Source: Arion vulgaris (lineage: Eukaryota > Mollusca > Gastropoda > Stylommatophora > Arionidae). Taken from it: a stretch of DNA of 64,000 bases. Both the position numbers and the translations under genes were made by a program. The stretch covers positions 79,059,772-79,123,771 of the forward strand of contig CM036755.1 of the NCBI GenBank assembly GCA_020796225.1, read 5' to 3'. The notes below the pieces were generated by a model. The model searched no databases. It saw only the letters and a program-made list of their open reading frames with translations, and was not told the origin of the DNA. Below, piece after piece: positions 1 to 10,900 of this stretch; positions within the stretch are counted from its first letter, which is position 1, and the number at the start of each line of letters is the position of its first letter.

Positions 1-354
1 CAGGAAGAAAAATAATAAGAGAGACGCAAAGTCAGTATACTGGCTAATGCAGGATACATTGCTATAACAACGGGCAACATGTCCAGAGGTAAAAAAAACC
101 CAAAATACAGAGTGAATGATGTCAAGTCAGGTTATTGAGGTTTAGTTCAAAATAAAGATTAATCTCCGTTGTTTTGTTGAATTTCGACTTTATATTAGTA
201 AAAAAAAGTTCAGTTCTCAATACAGTCTATTCCCTATTGAAACAAAGTATCCATAGTTAAAAGTTTATATCTATGTTATTGTTTATAGTAGTGAAACAAA
301 CTATAAATATTATATCTATGATATCGATTTATATCTTCTGCAGACATACCTGAA
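1..354 (+). other. Upstream/intron sequence of the Gemin7-like gene
   Basis: AT-rich sequence with no open frame of note. A good 3' splice site (tatatcttctgcag) ends at about 345, so the coding exon starts roughly 10 bases before the ATG at 355. The 5' untranslated exon is not identified and may lie left of the window. Confidence 0.5.
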
Positions 355-630
355 ATGAGGCAAGACGAGACATTGCAAGATGAGCGCACATTTCTTAGAG
401 AGAGGTTTTTACGGATGCTTGGATCAGTCAGTGGAGCACAGGTCCAAGTTTCCATGCAAGAGAAGACAAAGGTTAAATGCAAATTTGTAACTGTGGATGT
501 GGATTTTCATCATATCCACGTTACTGACTTGACAACTCCCATGGGTGTTATACCTCGAGCCACTCTGCGTACATCCGATATTATTTCGATTGATTTCCCA
601 GAGGTTAATGTGGTCAACAACAGAACATAA
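355..630 (+). CDS. GEMIN7: Gemin7-like SMN-complex protein
   Basis: A 91-residue protein in one exon. Residues about 10-85 match the Gemin7 LSm-like fold. The marks are FLRERFLRML near the N-terminus, a central VKCKFVTVDVDF strand, then TPMGVIPRATLRTSDIISIDF, which resembles the C-terminal strand of vertebrate GEMIN7 (pattern TPxGVxxxALLRxSDIIS). In known species Gemin7 pairs with Gemin6 as an Sm-like dimer in the SMN complex, which loads Sm proteins onto spliceosomal snRNAs in the cytoplasm. The protein is shorter than human GEMIN7 (131 residues), mainly at the N-terminus. The ATG at 355 lies just after a 3' splice site, so an upstream exon probably carries the 5' UTR; extra N-terminal coding sequence there cannot be excluded. 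The stop at 628-630 is followed by a polyadenylation signal about 290 bases downstream. The family call rests on motif recognition. Confidence 0.85.
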   Translation: MRQDETLQDERTFLRERFLRMLGSVSGAQVQVSMQEKTKVKCKFVTVDVDFHHIHVTDLTTPMGVIPRATLRTSDIISIDFPEVNVVNNRT

Positions 631-920
631 ATGACTGTTTCATTGTTATATCATAGATTTAAGCAGATGAACACCACTTTTAACCAATGACAGTTTTGTT
701 TTGGTTCTACCTGGATGTGTTGGCTATACAAACTTGAAAAATAAGAATCAATTTCTTGCAGAGGATCCAAGTACTAAAATGTGTGTTGACTTTATGTAAT
801 ATACTATCAGTTATATGGGGACTATCCGGACATGTCTGTGGGTGCTCTGATCCCTGCCTCCTCTGATCCCTGCCTCAACACATCCAGCAGGCGGCCCAAC
901 ACACCAGTTCGATGGTGATT

Positions 921-926
921 AATAAA
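921..926 (+). terminator. Polyadenylation signal AATAAA for the Gemin7-like gene
   Basis: First canonical AATAAA after the stop codon at 630, followed by T-rich sequence (tctttttgtatatttgg). It implies a 3' UTR of about 300 bases. Confidence 0.5.
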
Positions 927-1044
927 TCTTTTTGTATATTTGGTATGTCTGTACCAACATTGATACCCACCTCTCTAATTTTCTGGTCAGTGGTCGATAT
1001 TCACAACCCTGGTACTCTTTTTGGAAAGATTCTCACAATGCGTG

Positions 1045-1364
1045 TTAACTCTTTCCACGCCCATTTATTTCCTCAATTTTTAAGCAGTTAATTCAAGGAA
1101 GTAAAAAAAAAAAAAATTTAAAAATTACGATCCCAACTACTCGTCAATAAATAAACATATATATATTATTATATACTAAATTGAAGAAAACTGGACAACC
1201 CAATAGAATAACAAGGTTAAAAAGTAGTATAAGTAAAATAGTATAAGTGAAACTAGAAAGACTTCTTATAAAGGAAGCAACTCTATGGCGCAGTGTGCGG
1301 CTTAAAGCGTGCAACGGACTTCCGCCGTGGCGCAGTGTGCGGCTTAAAGCGTGGAAAGAGTTAA
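1045..1364. mobile_element. piggyBac-type miniature element (TTAA-flanked)
   Basis: A 16-bp perfect terminal inverted repeat, TTAACTCTTTCCACGC, starts at 1045 and reads inverted at 1349-1364. Both ends carry TTAA, the piggyBac target site. The element is about 320 bp, has no ORF and is AT-rich inside. Near its right end a 26-bp segment (tggcgcagtgtgcggcttaa...) occurs twice, at about 1286 and 1328. This is the expected form of a non-autonomous element. Confidence 0.6.
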
Positions 1365-1601
1365 GATACTATATATATTTATATATGTAAAGTAGATTTT
1401 CAGTGTACTATAACTCACACAACAGGCAGCAAAATTGAAAACTATACTTTGAATTAAAATACAGTAAATTAAATTCCTGACAGAAATGTAAGTTTATATT
1501 TCGCACTTCTTGAGTAATCGTTGTGTACCACTTGTTTGACTCCAGCTTTCTCCAATTCTCACAGTTTGAACATAATAATAATAATAATTCCTCTCGTACC
1601 A

Positions 1602-1970
1602 TTATACGTTACATAGGGCCTGCAAGTAATTTCTCCATACCGCTCTATCCTGGGCAACTCGCTCAATCTCCTCCATGGAACTGAGACCGATATTTCCTGC
1701 CTCTCTCAGCAAAGTTCGTTTCAGGGTCTCTTTAGGTCGACCTCTCTTTCTTGAACCCTTTGCATCCCACTTCAATGCCTGCTTTGATATTCTTTGATCA
1801 TTTCTCCTCAAGGTGTGCCCAACATATCTCCATCTTCTCTTTCTTATAACAGTTGTCACTAGTGGTTGACCAGACATGTCTCTGATTTCATCACTTCTCC
1901 TGAATTCGTTCCATTTTATATTCATTATTTTTCGCAGACATCTATTTTCAAATGCATTCAACTTTGAACA
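1602..1970 (-). pseudogene. LINE-C fragment (non-LTR RT C-terminal region)
   Basis: The minus strand encodes an open C-terminal fragment: AFENRCLRKIMNIKWNEFRR, then RKRRWRYVGHTLRRNDQR, then a KGSRKRGRPKETLKRTLLRE block and RAVWRNYLQALCNV at the end. This is the region after the catalytic domain in RTE/CR1-like non-LTR retrotransposons. Close relatives are at 44555-44885 and 47695-48115. It is 5'-truncated with no catalytic motif, so it is a dead copy. Confidence 0.8.
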
Positions 1971-2309
1971 TACCAGATGATTTAAATTTATTGTTCTTAA
2001 AATTGTGGATTCTCATCCAACCTCAAAAATGCAGAAGTAAGTCCCAAGTAAGCGTAAACCCATAGTGCTTACCATCCAAGCAGAAAATTAAAATATGCAG
2101 GAGACTTGAAAAAGGTGAGTCGTCCAGTGCTCATGGTGAAATTTAATGTTGTTTCGTCAATGACCTATAACATTAAGATCTCAGAAGATTAAGAAGTTTG
2201 ATGTTAAGTCTAAGAGTGTAGATTTGATGTTAAGTATAAGAGTATGGAGAAGCGGCATACTCTGAAAATGGAAGATTCGATCAAGCTCCTACTTTTATCA
2301 GAAATGGAT

Positions 2310-2440
2310 TATGAGACCAAGTGTACCTGCTGTCTTGCAACTCAGCTGGGCTAACGGAGAGCGAACCCAGTAAACGCTGGCTGAAACCGGACACATCGTC
2401 GAAGGATAAGCACTAGAGTACCAAATGGTGTTTAAAATGT
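2310..2440. repeat. Dispersed repeat R3, copy 1
   Basis: About 130 bp shared with 29735-29875; common blocks include acccagtaaacgctggctga and gtcgaaggataagca. No ORF or terminal repeats were recognised. Confidence 0.55.
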
Positions 2441-2684
2441 GACGAAATACACACTGCTGCTGAAGGCTGCATGAATCAGATTTCCACATGAATAAAATTT
2501 ATGGAGGAATCTGGTACATCAGTCTAAGCGATAATCGCGACAGAGACCAAGTGTCAGTTTTAAAATATTGTGAAAGCTAGTTATTTTGTTTCTGTAATTA
2601 TAATTACAAAAGTTGGTATTTTTATCTGCAATTTGTATTTTATTGATTGTATCATTGTTGCAATTCGGTAAATATATTAGTGTG

Positions 2685-2925
2685 GAAGTCTCATTGGGGA
2701 CATGGTTAAAGCATTTGCCTTTTGTTCTGAAGGTTGTGTGTTTGAATCTGAATCTAGTCACATGTGAAATTTTTTCATGAGATCTGTTGTTGGTGAAGCT
2801 ACGGAGTTTGTGCTTTGTGCAACACTCTCAGAAGGTGGCGTGTAATTTCTGCCGACAGGGACAGAGCCGTATGGGGAAACCTGGAGCAATGAAGTAAATC
2901 CTTCAGCTTTAGATGTGTGTTCTGA
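2685..2925 (+). mobile_element. tRNA-derived SINE, family S1, copy 1
   Basis: The 5' head resembles a tRNA (catggttaaagcatttgcc, then a B-box-like gtgtttgaatctgaatc). The body, with gctacggagtttgtgctttg, gcaacactctcag and gcaatgaagtaaatccttc, is shared with 21546-21815, 23284-23515 and, inverted, 45400-45650. It is diverged. Confidence 0.65.
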
Positions 2926-3049
2926 TCATTTTCTTACACATAAGGATCTTTATAGCAGTGCCAAAATTTATAGCACCTTCACGGTCTCCATTTTCATTTA
3001 TCTGATGATGGAAATTTGTAGGAATTTGAGAAAGAATTTTTGCTTGGAC

Positions 3050-3225
3050 TGCAGCTTTTCAGACTTTTTTCGATCCAGAAGCACTTAAGCTTTCGGCTCT
3101 TTGGCTCTGTGCTATCGTAACCCTACGGTACCACCAACACCATAAATCTGGAGAACCTGTGGCTTTTCTGTCAGCCCGCAGAATTGAACCGCACTCACAG
3201 GAGGCTTCTTATAGATTTTTAGCTT
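3050..3225 (-). mobile_element. SINE family S4, partial copy
   Basis: Shares blocks with 16905-17103, including ctggagaacctgtggctttt, cttttctgtcag and gaattgaaccgcactcacag. On the minus strand the last block reads as a tRNA-type B box (GTGCGGTTCAATTC). The A-box part seen in the other copy is missing. Confidence 0.55.
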
Positions 3226-3985
3226 CCACGGGTTCTCTTACAAGTTGAACATGAAGATAGTATCTAAGTTCTATTGTCCATCTCTGAAACTTGATCTCAC
3301 CTAAAATTAGATCACCAGTCACAGAAAAATAGCCAGATTGCACTTTTTTTTTAGAAACAAACACAACTTTTGAAATGAGCATCATACATACACACCACTA
3401 AGACACAAATAAGTAATTTGATTTTTAATGTATAATTATTTTTTAATCGGACATTAATAATTTTATTTATTTATCTGGAATTTTTATTTCAATTATGCAA
3501 TTTAATAAATATATGAACAAACTTTAAAAATATATTCATGAAATCTTTGGACCATTAGTCATTGTTTTTAATTTGATTGCAATTAATGAAACAAGGTTGA
3601 CATATACTTGAGGATGTAGACATGATGTTTAGTTTATCTAAGAGAGAAACACCATATAATCCTGTCACCTTGATGTCAGCTACTTGTGATCATTTCTGAG
3701 TCATGTGTATTGGTTTAACACAGCAGTTTATGTGCTGGGGGTCAAACACAAAACATACAGTTCTTCTTTTTCAGCTAACTCTGTAAAGTGTGCTTATTGT
3801 GTTGCTGCAGTACCTGAGCCTTCCAGCTTAACACATCTGCTACCACAACTACATGTTTGGACCAGATGTTTCTTTTTTTTTTTTAATCCCTACTCGCTTT
3901 TCTAGACTGCAGTAATGAGTTTGTTACCAAGACCATCACTTTCAGAAAAGTAATGTCTTGCTCAGCTCTTGTCTGTAATTAACAA
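3226..3985. other. No gene recognised
   Basis: AT-rich sequence. A 66-codon open frame at 3705-3905 has no family resemblance and ends in a poly-T-encoded phenylalanine run; it is not called. Confidence 0.4.
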
Positions 3986-3989
3986 TGAT

Positions 3990-4158
3990 ATTTTTAGGTT
4001 TTTTTGTTCGCATGTTATGAATTCAGGCGCAGATATGGCACATGTGATTGATTTTTGCGTACAGGCCTGCTTTCCTCAACACCAATGTCCCTCACTATTC
4101 AGGCGAGCCTTACTCTGTCTTCAGAGGTCCTTGTAATTTAGATCCCCAAGTAAAGGAT
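3990..4158 (+). repeat. Dispersed repeat R2, copy 1
   Basis: Shared with 31040-31215 (same strand) and 26150-26365 (inverted). Common blocks are attcaggcgag, ttactctgtcttcagag, cttgtaatttagatcc and gtaaaggatcaggg. The 28-bp tandem array that follows grows out of its right end. Confidence 0.55.
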
Positions 4159-4716
4159 CAGGGTCCCCATAGTCCTACCATGTGTTCCGGGTCCCCATAG
4201 TCCTACCATGTGTTCAGGGTCTCCATAGTCCTACCATGTGTTCAGGGTCTCCATAGTCCTACCATGTGTTCAGGGTCTCCATAGTCCTACCATGTGTTCA
4301 GGGTCTCCATAGTCCTACCATGTGTTCCGGGTCCCCATAGTCCTACCATGTGTTCAGGGTCTCCATAGTCCTACCATGTGTTCAGGGTCTCCATAGTCCT
4401 ACCATGTGTTCAGGGTCTCCATAGTCCTACCATGTGTTCAGGGTCTCCATAGTCCTACCATGTGTTCAGGGTCTCCATAGTCCTACCATGTGTTCCGGGT
4501 CCCCATAGTCCTACCATGTGTTCAGGGTCTCCATAGTCCTACCATGTGTTCAGGGTCTCCATAGTCCTACCATGTGTTCAGGGTCTCCATAGTCCTACCA
4601 TGTGTTCAGGGTCTCCATAGTCCTACCATGTGTTCAGGGTCTCCATAGTCCTACCATGTGTTCCGGGTCCCCATAGTCCTACCATGTGTTCCGGGTCCCC
4701 ATAGTCCTACCATGTG
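4159..4716. repeat. 28-bp minisatellite, about 20 copies
   Basis: The unit is cagggtctccatagtccta + ccatgtgtt. Two variants occur: A with ccgggtcccc and B with cagggtctcc. From about 4186 they run A, B x4, A, B x5, A, B x5, A, A, a higher-order pattern with a main superunit of six units (168 bp). Confidence 0.95.
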
Positions 4717-4897
4717 CACACCAATTATATTTGGGGCACTAGCGCAACATGTTACCAACTTTACTATTACCAACCTCACACCATAAGTATTAAGTTCTTT
4801 ATACTGAATTAATTGTATAGATAGGCAATACTGTTATCAGAATTTTGAAAACAATCTGGGATGAATTTACTATTTATGCTTCGTATTAGAATTTAGT

Positions 4898-5166
4898 TAG
4901 TGTCTGTAGCTCAAACGGTAGTGAGCTCGATCACAAACCCAAGCATACCTGGTTCAAACCCCATGGTGGGCAAGTTTGGAAGCAAAATCATTTCCGTGGG
5001 ATTTTTAACAAAGGTAAAAATAGACCTCACCGTTCAGAAAGCAATGGCAAACTACTAACGTATAAGTGGTGCCTAGAAAATCAATGACTCGTTTACTGTG
5101 GTTGATGTCTACGTTCTGTAAAAGATGAAATGAAATGGAATCCAGGAGGCAAGAGGTAGGGATTTG
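4898..5166 (+). mobile_element. tRNA-derived SINE, family S2
   Basis: The head carries an A box (TAGCTCAAACGGTAGTG) and, about 35 bases on, a B box (GGTTCAAACCCC), spaced as in a tRNA promoter for RNA polymerase III. A non-tRNA body follows and ends next to the hAT element at 5175. A head-only fragment lies inverted at 18840-18910. Confidence 0.7.
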
Positions 5167-5378
5167 ATCTAGAGCAGTGTTTCCCAAAGTGGGCGGTACC
5201 GCCCCACAGTGGTCGCTGAAGCCTTCCAGGGGGGCGATAGTTGGTTCAGAAGCATTTGGGTTTTTTTTGTGTGTGATTTTGCGATTGAATAATAATAACA
5301 AATTTTAATTCTGCATTTTAATTCATCTTATGCCCATCTTACACGATCCATTTTTTCATCAATTTTCTATTTCTTGTA

Positions 5379-6711
5379 CGAGGCGCATTGAAAAGTAATG
5401 CCTCCAAGTCCATAACTTTGTTAATAGACATAATTTACAAATGAAACATACATTTTCAGAAAGCTTGAGATGTCCACTACACAATAGAGTCATTATTTTC
5501 GACATAGTCACCTCCACGTTCCACACACACACACACCAACGTCGAACTAGTTGTTGCATCCCGTCGAAGAAAAATCTGATGATTTTCACGAAGCCAGTAG
5601 CACATCTGCTGCCACATCCTTGTCAGTAGCATATCTGTTTCCTTTGAGATGTTCCTTGAGCTTTGGGAACAGGAAAAGTCACAAGGTGCCAAATCGGAGC
5701 TATATGGTGGGTGCGCTAAAATGTCATCAAAATTGAGACGCTCTAATGCTGCTGCTGTTTGTCTACTGGTGTGTGGACGAGCATTGTCATGTTGAAGGAC
5801 TGTGTGTTTTCCAGGACGAACACGTAGCAGTCTCGCCCGTAGTTTCTTCATCGTTTCCACATACCGATCAGAATTGACAGTATTGCCGTGTTCCAAAAAT
5901 TATGTGTGGATTACGCTTTGGGAGTCCCAAAAATGGTCATCAAAACTTTTCCCGCTGACGCCACAGTTTTGAATTTTTTTGGGGTGGGTGAGTTTTGTGC
6001 CTGTATTCCATAGACTGGCGCTTGTTTTCAGGATCGTAATGATGCACCCATGACTCATCGCCAGTGACAATTCGGCAGATAAAGTCATCGCCTTCTCGTT
6101 CATATCGCATCAGGTGTTCCTGACACGACTGATGTCGGCGATGTTTCATTTCCGGTGTCAGCATGCGAGGGACCCATCTTGCACAAACTATACCCTAGCA
6201 ATACATGAATAATGTGATGTACTCGTTCAGTCGAAATTTCAAGCATTGTAGCGACATCTTTTTGCTTGATGCGGCGATTGACATGAATCAGTTCGTCCAC
6301 GCGAGCTTGGTGTTGTTCATCCACTGCTGTAATTGGTCGTCCGCTGCGAACCTGATCATGCAAGGTCATCGTCGCTGGATTGTCGCCTTTAACAGTCCTT
6401 GCCCACCTCCTAACAGTACTCACATCCACACAGGCGTCACCATATACCGCTCTCATTCTCCGATGCATGTCGATGGGAACACAACCTTCAGCCGTCAAGA
6501 ATTCAATCACAGCTCTTTGCTTCAACCGAATTTCCATGTATGACGCCATCTTGGATAATGTTGTGCGCATGCGCAACATTCCAGACACTTGACACTTACT
6601 GTCCTGAAAACACACTTACATATACTTTATTCTGATATCGGTGTCAATTGCCTCCGAACACTATTAACAAAGTTATGGACTTGGAGGCATTACTTTTCAA
6701 TACACCCTCGT
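5379..6711 (-). mobile_element. mariner transposon (1333 bp, inactive)
   Basis: Near-perfect long inverted repeats bound the element: gcattgaaaagtaatgcctc on the left, gaggcattacttttcaatac on the right. TA duplications lie at 5377-5378 and 6712-6713, the usual mariner target. The length is typical of the family. The element sits inside the hAT miniature copy 5175-6905, so it arrived later. The transposase frame is broken. Confidence 0.95.
5477..6549 (-). pseudogene. Broken mariner transposase
   Basis: Translation starts at the ATG at 6549 (MASYMEIRLKQRAVIEFL). The N-terminal helix-turn-helix region is readable to about 6100 and includes DVSTVRRWARTVKG. The catalytic DD34D-type motifs are spread over different frames: GDESWVHHYDP for the first Asp, VLQHDNARPHTS for the second, and HPPYSSDLAPCDF for the third. 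At least two frameshifts (about 6100-6160 and 5940-6100) and a stop near 5898 separate these parts, so no functional protein can be made. A cut-and-paste transposase of this family would bind the inverted repeats and insert at TA. The C-terminus degrades after SSRNISKET. Confidence 0.9.
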
Positions 6712-7071
6712 ATATAATCATTTGAAATTTGACCATGTATGACAGAAATATATATATCAATTTTCTATGTTAAAGTGAAAATAGAGCATGTAGATATATG
6801 TGGAGGGTGGGGGCGTTGGTAACCTATTATAATGGAGAGGGGGGGCGTTACAAAGTTTTTGTCGTGCAAAGTGGGCTGTGGGCCGAAAAAGTTTGGGAAT
6901 CTATGATCTAGAGAGACATGGAGAGGAACTGGAGAAAGAGAAAAGGCGGGCAATACCTGGAATGAACTGAAATGACTTGTTCAGGACAGATCTGGTTGGA
7001 GGAAATGTGTTGATGCCTTATGCTTCAAGGGGAGAGGAAAGAATTCCCAAGGGTACAGATGTGACAGCTTG

Positions 7072-7281
7072 TCATCTGGGAACAGATACATTGTTTGAAG
7101 GCTTCCTAGCAGCTACAGTTGACAAACTAGTATCAGGTCCATAGACTTTTGACAGATTATTTGATCTACATGTGTTTGCTAACTCAACTACTGCTCCTGG
7201 CTGGATTATTACTGCAGAGGTCAAAGGATTACAGGTTTGAAGTAGAATTTCAAGAGTGTTGTGCGACTGATACATCATCAT
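7072..7281 (-). other. Open frame overlapping the CUB-gene stop codon
   Basis: A 69-codon frame starts with ATG inside the last codons of the CUB-protein gene (ATGA overlap, frame -1) and ends KPSNNVSVPR. It has ordinary protein-like composition and no family match. It is either chance 3' UTR sequence or a C-terminal extension separated by a single-base sequence or assembly error. Confidence 0.25.
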
Positions 7282-7931
7282 AAGATAAGTCTTGGATTAT
7301 GGTTTCCACAGTTTTGTTCCAATGTTACAGATGACTGTACTGTTATATCTAACACTGGAACCATAATGGATGTAGTACCTATTGGTAATAGTTCATATTG
7401 TGGAGGTTGTTGACAAGACAACACTCGTTCTGGACATCTAGCTTCTTCTGATAAAGCTCCCAAAGAAGATATCTCTGGACCAATCTCTGAATATGGTGGA
7501 GGAGGGCTTAAGATCTGGACACAGTCCAGCTCCTCATCTTTTAAGCTGAATGCCCGGTTATAGAAAGTGTTGCCATGGTGATGAGGTAGGTATACAGGAT
7601 TAACATTGTTGATGCAGTCTTCATAAGTAGGTGGTCTCACAGCATTGGGATCTGATGTGAAGCTACTTAAAGCAATAATGGGGTAACTAAATATTGCTTG
7701 TCCAGTTCTGATGTTCTCCAAGTTGGTAGCAGGGTAAGCAATATGAGCAGTGTTATGTGTGTCGTCAGAACTAGCAGCATTTCTCAGACAGGCCGCGCGA
7801 CCTAGGCAGCAGTTTGGGCGATAATTCTCTAGAGGTTGGTGTATATGTTGAGGATGGCCAACGTTGTCCGCAGGCCCAGTTGTCAATGATCCAGTGGTCG
7901 TTCGTCTTAGAGATAGCTTCATCACAATATC
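7278..7931 (-). CDS. CUB-protein exon 6 (cytoplasmic tail, stop)
   Basis: Acceptor tgtttctctag|GATATTG, open for 217 codons to a TGA at 7278-7280. Contains PPTYEDC, PPPPYSE and PPQYELL, plus a cysteine pair NCCLGRAAC near its start. No AATAAA was identified just downstream. Confidence 0.9.
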   Translation of the reverse strand, partial: DIVMKLSLRRTTTGSLTTGPADNVGHPQHIHQPLENYRPNCCLGRAACLRNAASSDDTHNTAHIAYPATNLENIRTGQAIFSYPIIALSSFTSDPNAVRPPTYEDCINNVNPVYLPHHHGNTFYNRAFSLKDEELDCVQILSPPPPYSEIGPEISSLGALSEEARCPERVLSCQQPPQYELLPIGTTSIMVPVLDITVQSSVTLEQNCGNHNPRLIL

Positions 7932-10900
7932 CTAGAGAAACAGATATATATCAACAGATTTGTTAGACATAATGTAGAATTTTGTCTGAATTTGATATTA
8001 GATAAGTAATTAAACAATCATTTGAGACAACCAGAAGGCTGTGATTTGAGAGCTGAAGTAGCGTAGTTGTTAGTCAACTCACTTCTTAGGGTGGTCGTCT
8101 GGGATCAATTCCACAATTTGCGTGGAATTTTTTCCGACTGTAGCGGCTCTCAGGTCAACCCATCATTTATTAGGTACCAGGAAAAGCACTGGGAAGTAAA
8201 GGACGTTGTCGTAATGTTGACCACATCACTCATCGTGTGCCGACGGTCAATGAAAAAGACGTACCCAACACCGCATTACCCTACATACCACGTGGTGTAA
8301 AAAATGTTTACTTTCTTTTTACATGGTTGTTATTGCGTAGGGGCTAGTTCACTCGCTTCTTAGCTGGTTGCGTAGGGGCTAGTTCACTCACTTCTTAGCT
8401 GATTGCGTAGGGGCTAGTTCACTCACTTCTTAGCTGATTGCATAGGCGCTAGTTCACTCGCTTCTTAGCTGATTGCGTAGGGGCTAGTTCACTCACTTCT
8501 TAGCTGATTGCGTAGGGGCTAGTTCACTCACTTCTTAGCTGATTGCGTAGGGGCTAGTTCACTCACTTCTTAGCTGATTGCGTAGGGGCTAGTTCACTCA
8601 CTTCTTAGCTGATTGCGTAGGGGCTAGTTCACTCGCTTCTTAGCTGTATATCCAGATTCACTCATCTTAATCTGGGTCATCGTTTCGTTCTTATCCCCAG
8701 GTCTGTGTTGCAATTCAGTTATAACATCTCAGTCTGATAATATGCCAACATCTATTGATAAAAGTATGAATCTTATTTGTATTTAACTTGGTGACTCACC
8801 ACTTTTCCAAGTCATACATAAACACAGATTTCTTCTTTGCGTTCGTTCTTTACAACCAATTTTAATCACTCTTTGTGATATGTTTGATCTTTGCCAAGAA
8901 CGTGTATCGTTGCACATTGGTTTGGTAGGCCCCTAAGTGCATAGACTTCTACACGTTTAGGACCCATGCATCCGATTTAAACCAAACCTCCTTAGTCACC
9001 TCTTACGACATGCGTGGCAGGTAACAGTGCTTCTATTCTTTACACCCCAAATTTGGGCACCGGTAACCACTCGGGCGGACACAGATTTCATATTTGAGCT
9101 GAATATCCTGAACTTTGTTTCTGTGAAGATGGCAGTACATTTCCACACTGTGTGCAGGAGAACAAAGGCATGTCGGACTTTCCTAATCCAGACATTAATG
9201 TTCTCATCTGTACCTCCTGATTTGTTGATCTTACTTGCAAGGTAGACAGATTCACTGATATCTTCTATAGCACATCTCTCAATCAAAATTGGGCCTTCGT
9301 GTTGTTTCACTTTACTATTGTCTCCTCTTGGCTAATTTTAAGTTTCACTTTACTATTGTCTCCTCTTGGCTAATTTTAAGTTTCACTTTACTATTGTCTA
9401 CTCTTGGCTAATTTTAAGTTTCACTTTACTATTGTCTACTCTTGGCTAATTTTAAGAACAACTTGTTGCGCTGTTTCTGCCAGGACATCTCCTTTTTCCA
9501 GCATGTCTTGTAGTCTGTGTCAGACCAAGGCAAGATCATCTAATTTCAACACTTGTCGACTGAATGCATTTTCCAGCATGTCTTGTAGTCTGTGTCAGAC
9601 CAAGGCAAGATCATATAATTTCAACACTTGTCGACTGAATGCATTTTCCAGCATGTCTTGTAGTCTGTGTCAGACCAAGGCAAGATCATCTAATTTCAAC
9701 ACTTGTCGACTGAATGCATTTTCCAGCATGTCTTGTAGTCTGTGTCAGACCAAGGCAAGATCATCTAATTTCAACACTTGTCGACTGAATGCATTTTCCA
9801 GCATGTCTTGTAGTCTGTGTCAGACCAAGGCAAGATCATCTAATTTCAACACTTGTCGACTGAATGCATTTTCCAGCATGTCTTGTAGTCTGTGTCAGAC
9901 CAAGGCAAGATCATCTAATTTCAACACTTGTCGACTGAATGCATTTTCCAGCATGTCTTGTAGTCTGTGTCAGACCAAGGCAAGATCATCTAATTTCAAC
10001 ACTTGTCGACTGAATGCATTTTCCAGCATGTCTTGTAGTCTGTGTCAGACCAAGGCAAGATCATCTAATTTCAACACTTGTCGACTGAATGCATTTTCCA
10101 GCATGTCTTGTAGTCTGTGTCAGACCAAGGCAAGATCATCTAATTTCAACACTTGTCGACTGAATGCATTTTCCAGCATGTCTTGTAGTCTGTGTCAGAC
10201 CAAGGCAAGATCATATAATTTCAACACTTGTCGACTGAATGCATTTTCCAGCATGTCTTGTAGTCTGTGTCAGACCAAGGCAAGATCATCTAATTTCAAC
10301 ACTTGTCGACTGAATGCATTTTCCAGCATGTCTTGTAGTCTGTGTCAGACCAAGGCAAGATCATCTAATTTCAACACTTGTCGACTGAATGCATTTTCCG
10401 GACATATAATGTGCGTGCAACCCATAGATACCTAAAAGTTTTCAGCCCACCGCCCACTTTGTACAATATAAACTTTGTAACGCCCCCTCCACATTTTAAC
10501 AGTTTGCCAACGCCCCCCTCCCACATATATGCATACTCTATTTTCTATTTGACATGAAACTTGGTATATATTTCTGTCATACATGGTCAATTTTCAAATG
10601 ATTATATGAATGAAATAGACAAATTGATGACAAAATGGATCGTGGAAGACGGGCATAAGAATTAAAATTTTAAATGATTATTCAATCGCAATAATCACAA
10701 ACATAATTTTTTTTGGGAATATTTATTATTAATTTCTTCTTTAAGGAGCCACCGACCCCTAATCGTCTGAACACCCCCACATTCTTCTGAACCCACTATC
10801 ACCCCACTAGAACGCTTTAGCGCCCACTGGGGGAGCTGTATCGCCTACTTTGGGAAATGCTGGTGTAACCCAATCAAGCAGCACCAAGACAATAAAAGGG

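Larger units (their letters stand above)
5175..6905. mobile_element. hAT (Buster-like) miniature element, copy 1, split by a mariner
   Basis: The left end starts cagtgtttcccaaagtgggc; the right end, read inverted, starts catagattcccaaac. The element is flanked by a perfect 8-bp direct duplication, atctagag, at 5167-5174 and 6906-6913. Without the nested mariner (5379-6711) and its TA duplication the element is about 395 bp with no ORF. Other copies are at 10423-10862, 15854-16255 and 24724-25163. All four duplications have TA at positions 4-5, as known for Buster-type hAT elements. Confidence 0.85.

Noticed and set aside
4159..4716. CRISPR-like array
   Set aside because: Repeats are contiguous with no unique spacers, as in all the arrays here, and the DNA is animal.
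6205..6592. Plus-strand frames across the mariner
   Set aside because: Shadows of the transposase on the minus strand.
9404..10435. 343-codon cysteine-containing repeat protein
   Set aside because: It is the open reading of a 75-bp tandem array; the period is a multiple of three, units are nearly identical at all codon positions, and there is no start context or homology.
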